The notes below the pieces were generated by a model, which was not told the origin of the DNA, ran no database searches, and worked only from the letters and a program-made list of their open reading frames with translations. From assembly GCA_965223835.1 (NCBI GenBank), contig CBDCXQ010000001.1, positions 124,001 through 188,000 on the forward strand: a stretch of 64,000 nt of DNA, read 5' to 3'. This DNA is from CAVYXZ01 sp965223835 (GTDB taxonomy: Bacteria; Chloroflexota; Anaerolineae; Aggregatilineales; Phototrophicaceae). A program made the translations under genes and the position numbers. Below are positions 25,957-35,193 of the stretch, piece after piece. How positions within the stretch are numbered: the stretch's first letter is position 1; every line of letters begins with the position of its first letter.

Positions 25957-27807
25957 ATGGAATTAAGTAGCGCTTACCTGGATCAGTACCTGAGTGAAGA
26001 AGCAACGGAGGCAACCGGTGAGGACACCCGGCACACAATTTTGGTACCCCTCGCTAATCCCAATACCGCCCCGGTATTGCTCGAATTAGCGACCGTCATT
26101 GCTGGTAAAGAACAGGGGCGAGTCATTGGTTTAGTCGTTACCGCCAACTTTGAACAAGCGAATCCACAACTGATCGAACGGTTTGAGCGAACGATTCGGG
26201 CCATTAATCGCTGGGACGATGCCTGCGAAATCACGCTGCTCACCCGGCGCACGGCCAGCGTTAGTGTGGGGATTATGGAAGTTGCCCATGAATACGAAGT
26301 CGATCAAATCCTGCTGGGCCTGACCGACCCGGTTCGGGGTCAGGTCGAACTGGGCGATGTGGTCGAAACACTGGTGGAAAACGCGCCCTGCGACGTCCTC
26401 GTTTACCGCGATTCAGAGTCCCCCGGTTTTACCCGCGTTGTGGTGCCGGTCGGTGGCTCGGTGGCGTCGCGGGTTACGGTGGCGATGGGGGTGCGCCTGG
26501 CAAAAGGCGTTGACCGCGCCTGTGAAGTTCTACATGTCTATGCCAGTCATCGCCCCGAATGGGAAAGCCGGATGCGCGTCGAGAAGATGCTGTCGTCGGT
26601 ACGCGGGCACAATCTGGTACAGACCAAGATCGTCCCCGGTCTGAATGAAACGGAAAGTATTCTGTCGAATACGACCGAGAATGACATGCTGGTTGTTGGT
26701 AAATCAGAGCGCAGCGAGTTGGAAAAGTGGTTGTATGGCAACACGGCCCAGCGCTTGCTGGATCGGGCACCCGGTCCGGTATTATTGGTCGCACGCTCCC
26801 AGCAACACACTGAAGATCAGACACAAACACGGCGGCGGCTCAGCTGGCTGCGGCCAATTCTGGGCGAAGCGGAGCAGGAACAAATTCTGTGGAATGCTCA
26901 GGATACCGCTGCGCCGAGCCTGGATTATTTTGTGTTGATTATCGTAGCGTCGTTGCTGGCGTCGTTGGGCCTGTTGTTGAATAGTGGTGCGGTCATTATT
27001 GGGGCGATGTTGGTCGCGCCGTTAATGGGACCAATTGTTTCGTTTGGTGTTGGTCTGTGTACGGCGCGGTTTCGTTTACTGCGGCAGGCGTCGGTCACGG
27101 TGCTGCTGGGTACATTTGCGGCGATGCTGGTTGGTTATCTATTGGGGTTATTGGCCCCGCCAAACGCACCCACCGCCGAATTGTTGGGGCGCGGTTTCCC
27201 CTCATTCCTGGATGCAGGTGTTGCCACCGGGGCCGGGTTCATCGCGGCCTATGCGACAGCGCGTAAACGGATCCCGGCAGCGTTGACCGGGGTTGCGATT
27301 GCTGCCGCGCTGGTGCCGCCGGTCAATGCCTTTGGCATCAACCTGGCAACCGGCGAGTTGCGACTGGCATTTGGTGCCGGTTTGCTCTTTGTCACCAACA
27401 TTATGTGTATCGCGATGGTCGGTGCCGGTGTTTTCTTCTGGCTGGGGATGCGCCCGCAAAAGCTGGAAGATCAGCAAAAGCGCTGGCGCTACGTTACAAT
27501 CCTTGCCACGTTCGTGATCGTCATTCCGGTGCTACTGGTTCTGTTAAATTTCGGACGCCGGGTAAGTTCTGAACTCATTTCACCCAATGATGTGATTGCG
27601 GCCTTTGCCCCGGCGCGGGTGGTCGATATTGAGGTCGTCGACCATGAACCCGTCATTGTTAAAGCCACGCTATTGGTCACGGACGAAGAGCAATCGCTTG
27701 AGGCAGTCGATATTGCGCAGGAGATTCTTTCTAACGATCTGGGAGAACCGGTCCAATTGCAGGTTGTCGTCCAGCGTTTGGTTGAAGGGACGACGGGTGG
27801 GCGGTGA
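25957..27807 (+). CDS. UspA-UspA-DUF389 membrane protein
   Basis: A 616-residue fusion. Two universal-stress-protein domains come first (about 25-150 and 155-280; the second ends GNTAQRLLDRAPGPVLLVAR). They are followed by a DUF389 membrane domain with about six helices (VIIGAMLVAPLMGPIVSFGVG, AALVPPVNAFGINLATGE) and a small cytosolic C-terminal domain. ATP-binding glycine motifs are only partly conserved in the UspA parts. DUF389 proteins are uncharacterised membrane proteins, and fusion to paired UspA domains suggests stress or nucleotide control of transport. The ATG follows GGGG. Confidence 0.85.
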   Translation: MELSSAYLDQYLSEEATEATGEDTRHTILVPLANPNTAPVLLELATVIAGKEQGRVIGLVVTANFEQANPQLIERFERTIRAINRWDDACEITLLTRRTASVSVGIMEVAHEYEVDQILLGLTDPVRGQVELGDVVETLVENAPCDVLVYRDSESPGFTRVVVPVGGSVASRVTVAMGVRLAKGVDRACEVLHVYASHRPEWESRMRVEKMLSSVRGHNLVQTKIVPGLNETESILSNTTENDMLVVGKSERSELEKWLYGNTAQRLLDRAPGPVLLVARSQQHTEDQTQTRRRLSWLRPILGEAEQEQILWNAQDTAAPSLDYFVLIIVASLLASLGLLLNSGAVIIGAMLVAPLMGPIVSFGVGLCTARFRLLRQASVTVLLGTFAAMLVGYLLGLLAPPNAPTAELLGRGFPSFLDAGVATGAGFIAAYATARKRIPAALTGVAIAAALVPPVNAFGINLATGELRLAFGAGLLFVTNIMCIAMVGAGVFFWLGMRPQKLEDQQKRWRYVTILATFVIVIPVLLVLLNFGRRVSSELISPNDVIAAFAPARVVDIEVVDHEPVIVKATLLVTDEEQSLEAVDIAQEILSNDLGEPVQLQVVVQRLVEGTTGGR

Positions 27808-27865
27808 TTAATCAGCTATCTTTCGCTATACTTGCCCTATCGATTGACGCATAGGAAGTTATGTG

Positions 27866-28105
27866 ATGTCTGTGATTGATCCTGAACTGCTCCAAATTCT
27901 CCGCTGTCCGGTTGCCGTTCATTACACCGATAAGGGTGACGACCCAGGTCGGTTGGAACTTGTCAAAGATTCGTGGTTGGTTTGCGCTGATTCGGGTTAC
28001 AAGTATCCGATCCGCAACGGTATCCCGGTGATGCTGGTCGAAGAGGGTGAAAAATGGCAAGATGTGGCGGTTGCTGATTTGCCAGTACCGCCACCAGATG
28101 CCTGA
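27866..28105 (+). CDS. Trm112-like (UPF0434/YcaR) small protein
   Basis: A 79-residue protein with the family layout: IDPELLQILRCPV, then LVCADSGYKYPIRNGIPVML. Only one Cys of each expected zinc pair is present (Cys in RCPV and in LVCAD), so zinc binding is doubtful. ATG 27866 is preferred to GTG 27863; AGGA lies upstream. Trm112-like proteins activate methyltransferases in eukaryotes and archaea. Bacterial homologues are mostly uncharacterised. A strong terminator follows. Confidence 0.82.
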   Translation: MSVIDPELLQILRCPVAVHYTDKGDDPGRLELVKDSWLVCADSGYKYPIRNGIPVMLVEEGEKWQDVAVADLPVPPPDA

Positions 28106-28216
28106 GCGCGGGTTGTCTGTAGCGTACGTTCTATGCCCAGCACTCAAGTCCCGCTGTGACTCACCATCCGGGTATGCATGTGGCAGCTACGCGTTCCATA
28201 GTGACTTGAAAATATA

Positions 28217-28250
28217 GGCGGGGACTTTTAGTCCTTGCCTTTTGTCTATT
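28217..28250 (+). terminator. Intrinsic terminator
   Basis: GGCGGGGACT (28217-28226), TTT loop, AGTCCTTGCC (28230-28239) with two G-U pairs, followed by TTTTGTCTATTTT. It ends the Trm112-like transcript and precedes the promoter of the NTPase gene. Confidence 0.85.
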
Positions 28251-28275
28251 TTACGGTTGTGCCCTATGGGGAAAA

Positions 28276-28304
28276 TTGCTGGGGATACCGGCCAGTGCTA
28301 TACT
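28276..28304 (+). promoter_or_regulatory. Sigma-70-type promoter of the NTPase gene
   Basis: TTGCTG at 28276-28281, 17-bp spacer, TATACT at 28299-28304. Predicted start is near 28311, 35 bp before the chosen ATG. Confidence 0.65.
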
Positions 28305-28345
28305 CCTAATTGTTAATGGCGCGCGATATAAACCAGGACTTGGCG

Positions 28346-30961
28346 ATGGCTGATTACATCTCCCATGAATCACCGGCTCACGAGGCTACAGCACTCCCTG
28401 TGATGGTTCCGCAAAAACTTGTCGGTCGGGATGCAATCCTCGGTCAAATTTATACTCGCCTGCGGGACAACAACCCGCTGGTACTTTATGGTGCTGCCGG
28501 CGTTGGTAAAACGGCGCTGGCTGCTACCCTGGCTGCTGCTTACACCGAGCAACCGGGCGGGGTTTTGTGGTTAAACGTCGATAATGACACCGTTGACCAG
28601 TTGATTGTGCGGGTGGGACGCGCGTATAACGTCACGGAGATAACCCACAGTGAGTATCCGCTGGGGATGGTGGGCGCGGTTGCCAGCACACTGACCCAAC
28701 ATAAACCACTGATTGTCCTGGATGGCGTGCTCAATGATGAAATGACCCATGCTTTTGTGACGCGCTGTGTGGAAGGTTTGCCAGTCCTGCTGGTTAATCA
28801 GCATCCCATTGGGGCGGACGAATGGCCGAGCATTCACCTGGAACCGTTAGAAGCCGGACACGCTGCCGCGTTGTTCAAACAAGTGTCGGGTCAAACGGCC
28901 AGCCCAGATGCGGATGTTGATCGCTTGGTGCAGGCGTTGCGCTTCATGCCGATGGCGATCACGATTGCCGGTTCCACGAGTCGGGCCAATAAGCAAACAT
29001 CGGCGCAATATTACAGTGCGCTGACACAAATCCCCAATTATGCCAATGCAGATCCATCATTAGTGGCACTTACGGTCGCCTTTCGCAGCCTCAATAGCGC
29101 TTTGCAAGGCTTAATGTTGATGCTGGGCGCGACCTTTAGGGGGGCAGCGTCGGCAGAACTGCTCAGCCGGGTTGGCAACGCGCCCCAGGAAACCATCCAA
29201 CAGGTCATGCGGATTCTGGCGCAACAGCATCTGGTGGAACTCACCCAGCGCTACAACACCCCTTACTATCGGCTGCACGCACTGGCGCACAAGTTCACGC
29301 AGACCCTGGCCGGTCCGCAACGCGTTAGCGATTTGCAAGTTAAGCTGAAAGACGGCCTCCTGCACTATGCCGATCAGTATAGCGTGGCGGGCGATGCAGA
29401 CGCACACGATCATCTGGCGTTGATGATGGAGAACTTCCTGGCCGTTGGCGAATGGGCTGCGGAAGATAATGATCTGGATGTCGCCAACAAGCTGGTCGTG
29501 GCGTTGATGTCGGCCAATGATTTTATCAACGAACGGGGTTACGTGTTTGAACTCCTGCGGTTGCGCCGCATGGCCGCCACCTCGACCAGTGCCTTCCCTG
29601 CTTCACCGGCTGAAACCGCGCCAGAGGCTGAAGATGATGCTGACGATGACGAAAGCGCACCGGTACGGCCCCCGTCGGCGTTTATCAGTAATCTCTTCGA
29701 CGATGACGATGATGAAGATGACCTGGTTTACGACGAAGAGGATGATGAACTGGACGAGGACGAAGAAGAACTGGCGGTGCAACGGCCACCGTTACGATCA
29801 CCGGCCTCGCTTTTTGGTAGCAGCGATGATGAGGATGATGACGAAGCTGAGGACGAGGATGATGAGGAAGAATATATCGCGACATTCATCCCCGAAATTC
29901 CGTCGCCCACAGCCGTGCCCGCGCCCGACCAACCCCTGCCAAAGGGGGATATTGCGGCTCTACGCATGTTGTTGGTCAGTGCCCGTGCCCAGGATGATCG
30001 GGACCGACAGCTAGAGATTTTGCAGGCGCTCGGCACCGCCCAGGTTGATGCTGGACAGCATACCGAAGCGATCGCTACTTTTACCGATATTGTCGCGCTA
30101 TATGACGATAACGGTGACGACGAAGATTTGCTGGACGCGCTGGATACGCTCGCGTCATTAACTGTCAAAACTGGCAATCCACAACCCGCCATCTTGCACG
30201 CGAACCGGGGCATTCAACTGGCAAAGACGCTGGGCGACGACCAGGCGCAGATGCATATCGCGATGACGCTGGGCGATGCGCGGCAGGATCTGGGCGAGAC
30301 CGCTGCGGCTGAGGCGGCCTATGGTCAATCCTTGCAGATTGCGCGCACGATTGGCGACAAGCAAAATGAAGCCATTGTGCTCTACAAACTGGGCTATGCA
30401 CAACTTGATAATAGCGATCCCGAAGGTGCCAGCGCAACCTGGGAACAGGCGCTGACTCTTTTCCGGTCACAGGAAAAACGTGACTATGAAGGCAAGGTAC
30501 TTGGCGGACTGGGGACCTCGTATGGCGAACAGGGCCAGTGGAGCGAAGCCATGCGTTTCCATACCTCGGCGCTGCATATTGCCCGTGAAGTGCGCGACAA
30601 AGCGGAAGAAGCGCAGCAATTAGGGAATCTCGCCTATGCTGCGGTGCAGGCGAATGATCTGGGACAGGGCGTGTTGCGCTATCGGCAAGCATTGCACCTG
30701 GCGTTTGCGCAGGATAACAAAGAAAATATTGTCAGCAACATTGTGGATTTGGCCGGTTTATTAACTCGCAGTCCACGCCATCTGGAAATTGCCAGGCTGC
30801 TGGTGGATGCTGCGGCCAGCCTGGAACCCCAGGATCGTGATATTCAGAGTTTACAGCAGCGCATTACGGCGCAGATGCAGACCGTTACGGCTGAGCAGAA
30901 ACCGGTCAATGGTACGGCCCAGTTATATGCTGAAAATGCTTACAAATTGCTGGATAATTAG
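28346..30961 (+). CDS. STAND-type NTPase with acidic linker and TPR repeats
   Basis: An 871-residue protein. Start at 28346 has AGGA 7 bases upstream; an ATG at 28316 lies almost at the predicted transcript start. Walker A is LYGAAGVGKTALA (about 47-59) and Walker B is PLIVLDGV, followed by an NB-ARC/AAA16-like sensor region and a winged-helix-like segment. An extremely acidic linker (about 425-525, runs of Asp and Glu) separates it from a C-terminal array of TPRs (about 545-860; repeats such as NRGIQLAKTLGDDQAQ and GLGTSYGEQGQWSEAM). The layout is that of a signal-transducing STAND switch whose TPRs sense a ligand. No effector domain is fused. The response regulator and TIR protein lie just downstream on the other strand. 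Confidence 0.85.
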   Translation: MADYISHESPAHEATALPVMVPQKLVGRDAILGQIYTRLRDNNPLVLYGAAGVGKTALAATLAAAYTEQPGGVLWLNVDNDTVDQLIVRVGRAYNVTEITHSEYPLGMVGAVASTLTQHKPLIVLDGVLNDEMTHAFVTRCVEGLPVLLVNQHPIGADEWPSIHLEPLEAGHAAALFKQVSGQTASPDADVDRLVQALRFMPMAITIAGSTSRANKQTSAQYYSALTQIPNYANADPSLVALTVAFRSLNSALQGLMLMLGATFRGAASAELLSRVGNAPQETIQQVMRILAQQHLVELTQRYNTPYYRLHALAHKFTQTLAGPQRVSDLQVKLKDGLLHYADQYSVAGDADAHDHLALMMENFLAVGEWAAEDNDLDVANKLVVALMSANDFINERGYVFELLRLRRMAATSTSAFPASPAETAPEAEDDADDDESAPVRPPSAFISNLFDDDDDEDDLVYDEEDDELDEDEEELAVQRPPLRSPASLFGSSDDEDDDEAEDEDDEEEYIATFIPEIPSPTAVPAPDQPLPKGDIAALRMLLVSARAQDDRDRQLEILQALGTAQVDAGQHTEAIATFTDIVALYDDNGDDEDLLDALDTLASLTVKTGNPQPAILHANRGIQLAKTLGDDQAQMHIAMTLGDARQDLGETAAAEAAYGQSLQIARTIGDKQNEAIVLYKLGYAQLDNSDPEGASATWEQALTLFRSQEKRDYEGKVLGGLGTSYGEQGQWSEAMRFHTSALHIAREVRDKAEEAQQLGNLAYAAVQANDLGQGVLRYRQALHLAFAQDNKENIVSNIVDLAGLLTRSPRHLEIARLLVDAAASLEPQDRDIQSLQQRITAQMQTVTAEQKPVNGTAQLYAENAYKLLDN

Positions 30962-30996
30962 ATCTGGATTCAGGCAAATTACTCTGCACACTTTTA

Positions 30997-31416
30997 TCAG
31001 CTCAAGGTGGTAGGGCGCGTGTTCCAGTGTAACCAATAATCGCCGAGATCGTGCATCAGGTTGGTGAACGCGTCGAACTCCAATGGTTTGACGAGGTAGC
31101 TGTTGACGTGTTGGTCGTAAGCACGAACCACATCGCGCTCGGCGGAAGATGATGTCAGAATCACCACGGGGATATCATTCAACTCTGAGTCGGCTTTGAT
31201 CGTTTCCAGCACGGTTAGCCCATCAATCCGGGGCAAGCGTAAATCGAGAAGTACCACATCCGGGTGGGCGTCCTGGCGCAGATTGCTCAAATAATTGAGG
31301 GCGGCTTCGCCATCGCGTACATGGTGAATCGTATTTTCAACCGGGTGATTTTCCAGCCCACGAATAACCAGTTGGGCATGCGCAAGATTATCTTCGACGA
31401 GCAGTACATTCACCAT
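30997..31416 (-). CDS. Single-domain response regulator (Rcp1-like)
   Basis: A 139-residue receiver domain without output domain. Acidic pair Glu8-Asp9, phospho-acceptor Asp58 (VVLLDLRLP), Ser/Thr in VVILTSSS and Lys in YLVKPLEF are all present. The Rcp1-like extended loop (NLRQDAHP) suggests partnership with a phytochrome-type or hybrid kinase. No kinase is in this window. It follows the TIR-WD40 gene on the same strand after 70 bp and may share its transcript. Confidence 0.92.
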   Translation of the reverse strand: MVNVLLVEDNLAHAQLVIRGLENHPVENTIHHVRDGEAALNYLSNLRQDAHPDVVLLDLRLPRIDGLTVLETIKADSELNDIPVVILTSSSAERDVVRAYDQHVNSYLVKPLEFDAFTNLMHDLGDYWLHWNTRPTTLS

Positions 31417-31486
31417 TCATGAGCCTTAGCGACAATTGAGCCAGCAATCGGGGGAAGAGGGTAACAAATTCCCGGCGACTTGCCCA

Positions 31487-34405
31487 TCAATTGGATGGTG
31501 TAACGGTAGGCAGTACATTATTTTCATCACATAGCGGCTCGACATTATACTGGTCACGCTCCGCACAGGTCAGTTCGGGGACATAGCGGTTGCGATGTGC
31601 CCATTCGACCAGACCATCCAGAGTGCTTTCGACGCGCCAGATGCGGGCCGTGTTGTCTTCCGCACCGGAGACGGCGAAATTGCCATCGGCACTAAAAACG
31701 ACACTGAGGACCCAGTTCGTATGCCCTTCGAACCGGCGGATCTCCTGACCGGTGTTCGTATCCCACAGACGCAGCGTCAGGTCAGACGAGGCGGTAAGCG
31801 CCGTGCGTCCGTCTGGGCTGTATTCGACGCCGAAGACCGCGCCGTTATGACCGACATATTGCCGAATTTGCTCCCCGCTGGCGACATCCCACTCCCGCAC
31901 ACTGGTATCCCAGGAGGTTGACAGCAACCGCGACCCATCCGGGCTGAAGGCCACATTATTGATGCGGTCACTGTGCCCAATAAACTGTTTGATTTCGGTG
32001 CCTGACTCAATGTCCCATAGTCGAATCGTGCGATCATCGGAAGCGGTCACGATTTGCGACCCGTCGGGGCTGAGGGCGACATGGTTGACACCACCCGTAT
32101 GCCCGGTGAAGCGCTTGATCTCCTCGCCGTTGGTAATGTCCCACAGGTGAATGGTTTTGTCGCTGGAAGTCGAAAATGCGGTTGCGCCATCGGGACTAAA
32201 GGCCACACTCAGGACTTTGTCAGTATGCCCATCATAACCGATGCGACCTTCTCCAGTAGCGACATCCCACAGCCTGACCGTGCCATCCCAACTGGCGGAT
32301 GCCAGCAACGACCCATCGGGGCTGAAGCGTACCGTTTGCACGGTATCAGTATGACCGCCGAGGCGTTGCAGTTGCTCACCAGTGGCGACGTCCCAGATAC
32401 GGACACTGGAATCCAGGGCCGGGGGGCGTAGTGGCCCCGAACCGGATGCGGCGAGGGCATCGTCGGGGCTGAGGTCCACGCCCCATATCCAATCGTCATG
32501 GCCTTCCAGCACATGGATTTGGGCGCGACTTTTCAGGTCCCATAACCAGACGATGGGGTCTACTGCCAGATCAATATCCGGGTTGGGGGCTTCGTTGCCA
32601 GCGCGTCCGGTTCCCGTCAGCACAAACTCGCCATCGGCACTCAACGCCATTGCCAGCACCCGGTCTTGATGGCCTTGAAAGCGCCGAATCTCTAAGCCGG
32701 TGCCGATGTCCCAGACGCGCAAGGTGCGGTCCCATGAAGTCGAAAGCAACCGGTGTCCATCGGGACTGAAGGCCACGTTGGTTATGATGTCCGTATGTCC
32801 GTAAAAGATGTTCTGGACATCACCCGACAAAATGCGCCACAGGTGCAGACGGCCCCCATCAGTTGAGTTCCACGTGCCAGCGGCGATGCTGCTGCCATCT
32901 GGCCCAAACGCGACCGCCCGCACGAAGCCAGAGTTGGGCGTAAATTTCTGGGTTTCCTGCCCGGTGAGCAGATTCCACACGCGCACGGTGCGGTCAATCT
33001 CGCGATCAGTTTCTGGCCCGGTGAGGACGCTATCCCCAGAACTGGTGACGGCGCGGCGACCATCGGGCGAAAATGCCAGATTGAGAATCGCGCCAATGCT
33101 CTCGATGCGCTGCAGTTCCTCGCCGGTTGCCACATCCCACAAGCGCAGCGTGCGGTCCAGTCCACCTGACAGCAATTGCTCCCCACTGGGGCTGAAGATC
33201 ACCTGCATAATCAAGTCTTCATGCCCGGTAATCGTGGCGATCTCACTACCATCGGTCGCGTCGAGCAGGCGGAGCGAATTGTCAAACAAGGAGACGACGA
33301 GTTGCGACCCATCGGGGCTGACGGCAACATTGTTCGCGGCCAGGTCGTCGGCAAAGGTGATTTCAGTAATGATTTCGCCCGACCCCATCGCCCACATGAT
33401 GAGTTTACCATCGGACGATACCGAATAGCCGGCGGTGCCATCGGGGCTGTAGGCCACGTCGAGGACCGACTTCGTATGGCCTTCCAGACGATAGCGGGCA
33501 TTAGGGCCATAAATCGCGCGGGCCAGCGTTTGTTGCACATCGGCGCGGGGTGGTTCATACGCATCGTAAGCGGCAATCGCCAGCACCAACCCCAGGCTAT
33601 TTTCCGCGTCGTTGATGAGATTGCGGGCATTGGCCGCCAACGCCAGACTCGAGGCTTCATTTCCACGATCTTCGGCCAGAAGTTGGGCAGCTTCGGCCTG
33701 TACCCGCCGCACTTCGGAGAGTTGGAACAGGAAGAAGGATGCGATCGCCAGGCCAACGGCAACGATCAGCGCGACCGTCACCCCCGCCAGAATTCGCCGC
33801 TGACGGCGCGTCTCGGCGGTGCGGCTGGCAAAAATGTACTGGGTATGAAGATCGGTGGGTTCGGGTTGCAGGGTCATCCCGGTGCGCAGCCAGATTTCTG
33901 CCTGGCGGATTTCGATGCCGTTGAGGAGCACGCTGCGGTTCTGGCCGGCGGCTTCCCATTCCAGCGCCCGCACCAGCAACCGGGTATGGTCACGCACATG
34001 ATCCAGATCGGTATCCAGCGCGTTGACGAGCTGCGTAAACGACTGATCAAAATCGTCTTCATCGCGGAAGAAGATCCAGTTGTGAGAACTGATCGACGGA
34101 TGGAGGGCCGCTTTATCGTCGGCAGCGACCAGATCGCGGTACATGATGGGGACGATGCGCTTATTGTTGTTTACTGCATAGTTGATCTCGTCGCGGCAGA
34201 CATCCGAACGGACTGAGTCCGGGCTGATGATGAAAACAAATGAATCAGATCGGTTGATGCCGCCTTGAATTTCTTGCCACCAATCAGCAGTGAGGGGGAT
34301 GTCTTCCCAATCCACCCAGACATCTCGTTCAGCTTGCTCCAGCCGTTCATGTAACCGGCGCACAAACGGCGTATCTTCCCGCGAATACGAGATAAAGTCG
34401 GTCAA
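31487..34405 (-). CDS. TIR - transmembrane - WD40 repeat protein, second copy
   Basis: A 972-residue paralogue of 4362-7835, starting at TTG with GGAG 8 bases upstream. TIR domain 1-130 (DFISYSRED, WVDWEDIP, RSDVCRDE with candidate catalytic Glu73), the same linker (DTDLDHVRDHTRLLVR), one membrane helix (about 204-227), a short coiled coil, then about 14 WD40 blades to the C-terminus with well-kept GH...WD pairs (for example VAFSPDG and RLWDVATGE). Unlike the first copy, it lacks the TPR-like tail. The regular blades suggest two stacked propellers. It probably shares a transcript with the downstream response regulator. Confidence 0.9.
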   Translation of the reverse strand: MTDFISYSREDTPFVRRLHERLEQAERDVWVDWEDIPLTADWWQEIQGGINRSDSFVFIISPDSVRSDVCRDEINYAVNNNKRIVPIMYRDLVAADDKAALHPSISSHNWIFFRDEDDFDQSFTQLVNALDTDLDHVRDHTRLLVRALEWEAAGQNRSVLLNGIEIRQAEIWLRTGMTLQPEPTDLHTQYIFASRTAETRRQRRILAGVTVALIVAVGLAIASFFLFQLSEVRRVQAEAAQLLAEDRGNEASSLALAANARNLINDAENSLGLVLAIAAYDAYEPPRADVQQTLARAIYGPNARYRLEGHTKSVLDVAYSPDGTAGYSVSSDGKLIMWAMGSGEIITEITFADDLAANNVAVSPDGSQLVVSLFDNSLRLLDATDGSEIATITGHEDLIMQVIFSPSGEQLLSGGLDRTLRLWDVATGEELQRIESIGAILNLAFSPDGRRAVTSSGDSVLTGPETDREIDRTVRVWNLLTGQETQKFTPNSGFVRAVAFGPDGSSIAAGTWNSTDGGRLHLWRILSGDVQNIFYGHTDIITNVAFSPDGHRLLSTSWDRTLRVWDIGTGLEIRRFQGHQDRVLAMALSADGEFVLTGTGRAGNEAPNPDIDLAVDPIVWLWDLKSRAQIHVLEGHDDWIWGVDLSPDDALAASGSGPLRPPALDSSVRIWDVATGEQLQRLGGHTDTVQTVRFSPDGSLLASASWDGTVRLWDVATGEGRIGYDGHTDKVLSVAFSPDGATAFSTSSDKTIHLWDITNGEEIKRFTGHTGGVNHVALSPDGSQIVTASDDRTIRLWDIESGTEIKQFIGHSDRINNVAFSPDGSRLLSTSWDTSVREWDVASGEQIRQYVGHNGAVFGVEYSPDGRTALTASSDLTLRLWDTNTGQEIRRFEGHTNWVLSVVFSADGNFAVSGAEDNTARIWRVESTLDGLVEWAHRNRYVPELTCAERDQYNVEPLCDENNVLPTVTPSN

Positions 34406-34617
34406 TGGTATCTCCGGCCTGTGTTTTGAAACCCTCTTGATATTTTAGCACAGGGCCGTTGAATTGAAGGCTTGAAACCGTCGCTACCGCATAAAGTTGA
34501 TCTGGTGCGAACCTTTGCACATTATCCCCAAAACACGATTGGGACGTGGTGCCACCTATGACATTTGTCATGTTTTGATCTGGATTTGCGAATTTTGGCA
34601 ATGCTTAAGGCTTACGG

Positions 34618-34631
34618 ACGCAATATTGCGT
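34618..34631. promoter_or_regulatory. 14-bp perfect palindrome in a 335-bp gap
   Basis: ACGCAATATTGCGT lies about 110 bp upstream of the STAS-like gene and about 215 bp upstream of the TIR-WD40 start. It is a candidate operator in the divergent intergenic region 34406-34740, where I see no other assigned element. Confidence 0.35.
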
Positions 34632-34740
34632 AATAATTGAGATATGTCGTTGCAGTAAGTGTTTGATTACTTAATATCTAAACTATGTAAATTAGATTGA
34701 TATGAGGCCTGATACATAGTGATGAGAAAGAAGGTACACG

Positions 34741-35133
34741 ATGCCGCACACCGTTGAATGGATGATCCCCCAGCGAGTGATCTATATGTACATCGAAGGT
34801 GATGTTGATCTACCTGGGATTCAATCAGTCAATACTGACATTATGACATTACTCGACAGCGGCACCGCGCCGGTCTATCTGGTTGTAAGTGATGAAAACG
34901 TGCAAAAGATGCCAATTAACCTGGCATCCCTTAAACGAACTCTAGAATTTATGTGCCATCCGGCCCTTCGTTTCATCATCAGCATTGGACAGGTTAACCC
35001 GATCTTGAACTATGTCATTCCGGTCGTTACCCAGATGATCGGCGTTGAGTTTGTGCGCTGCAATACGATGGAAGATGCGCAGCGCTATCTCCAGCGGATT
35101 GATTATTCATTGAATGAGGATGCGAGTACCTGA
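34741..35133 (+). CDS. STAS-like domain protein, third family member
   Basis: A 130-residue protein sharing the fold pattern of 12493-12942 and 14862-15314. It has an N-terminal strand pair (RVIYMYIEGDVDLPGIQ), a mid strand (APVYLVVSDENV), then NPILNYVIPVVTQMIGVEFVRCNT, aligned with the NPVFSFI...TQLL...NTVEA block of the other two. It is not next to a glycosyltransferase. It is divergent from the TIR-WD40 gene. Function unknown. Confidence 0.6.
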   Translation: MPHTVEWMIPQRVIYMYIEGDVDLPGIQSVNTDIMTLLDSGTAPVYLVVSDENVQKMPINLASLKRTLEFMCHPALRFIISIGQVNPILNYVIPVVTQMIGVEFVRCNTMEDAQRYLQRIDYSLNEDAST

Positions 35134-35193
35134 TACCGGCAGCGCTCCTTGTTACGAATTCGGTTGCCAATTGAGTAGCGAGGCTGTCCTGGG

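Noticed and set aside
33176..34216. 346-codon open frame on the plus strand
   Set aside because: Antisense to the TIR-WD40 gene; composition is Gly/Arg/Gln-rich and no motif is present.
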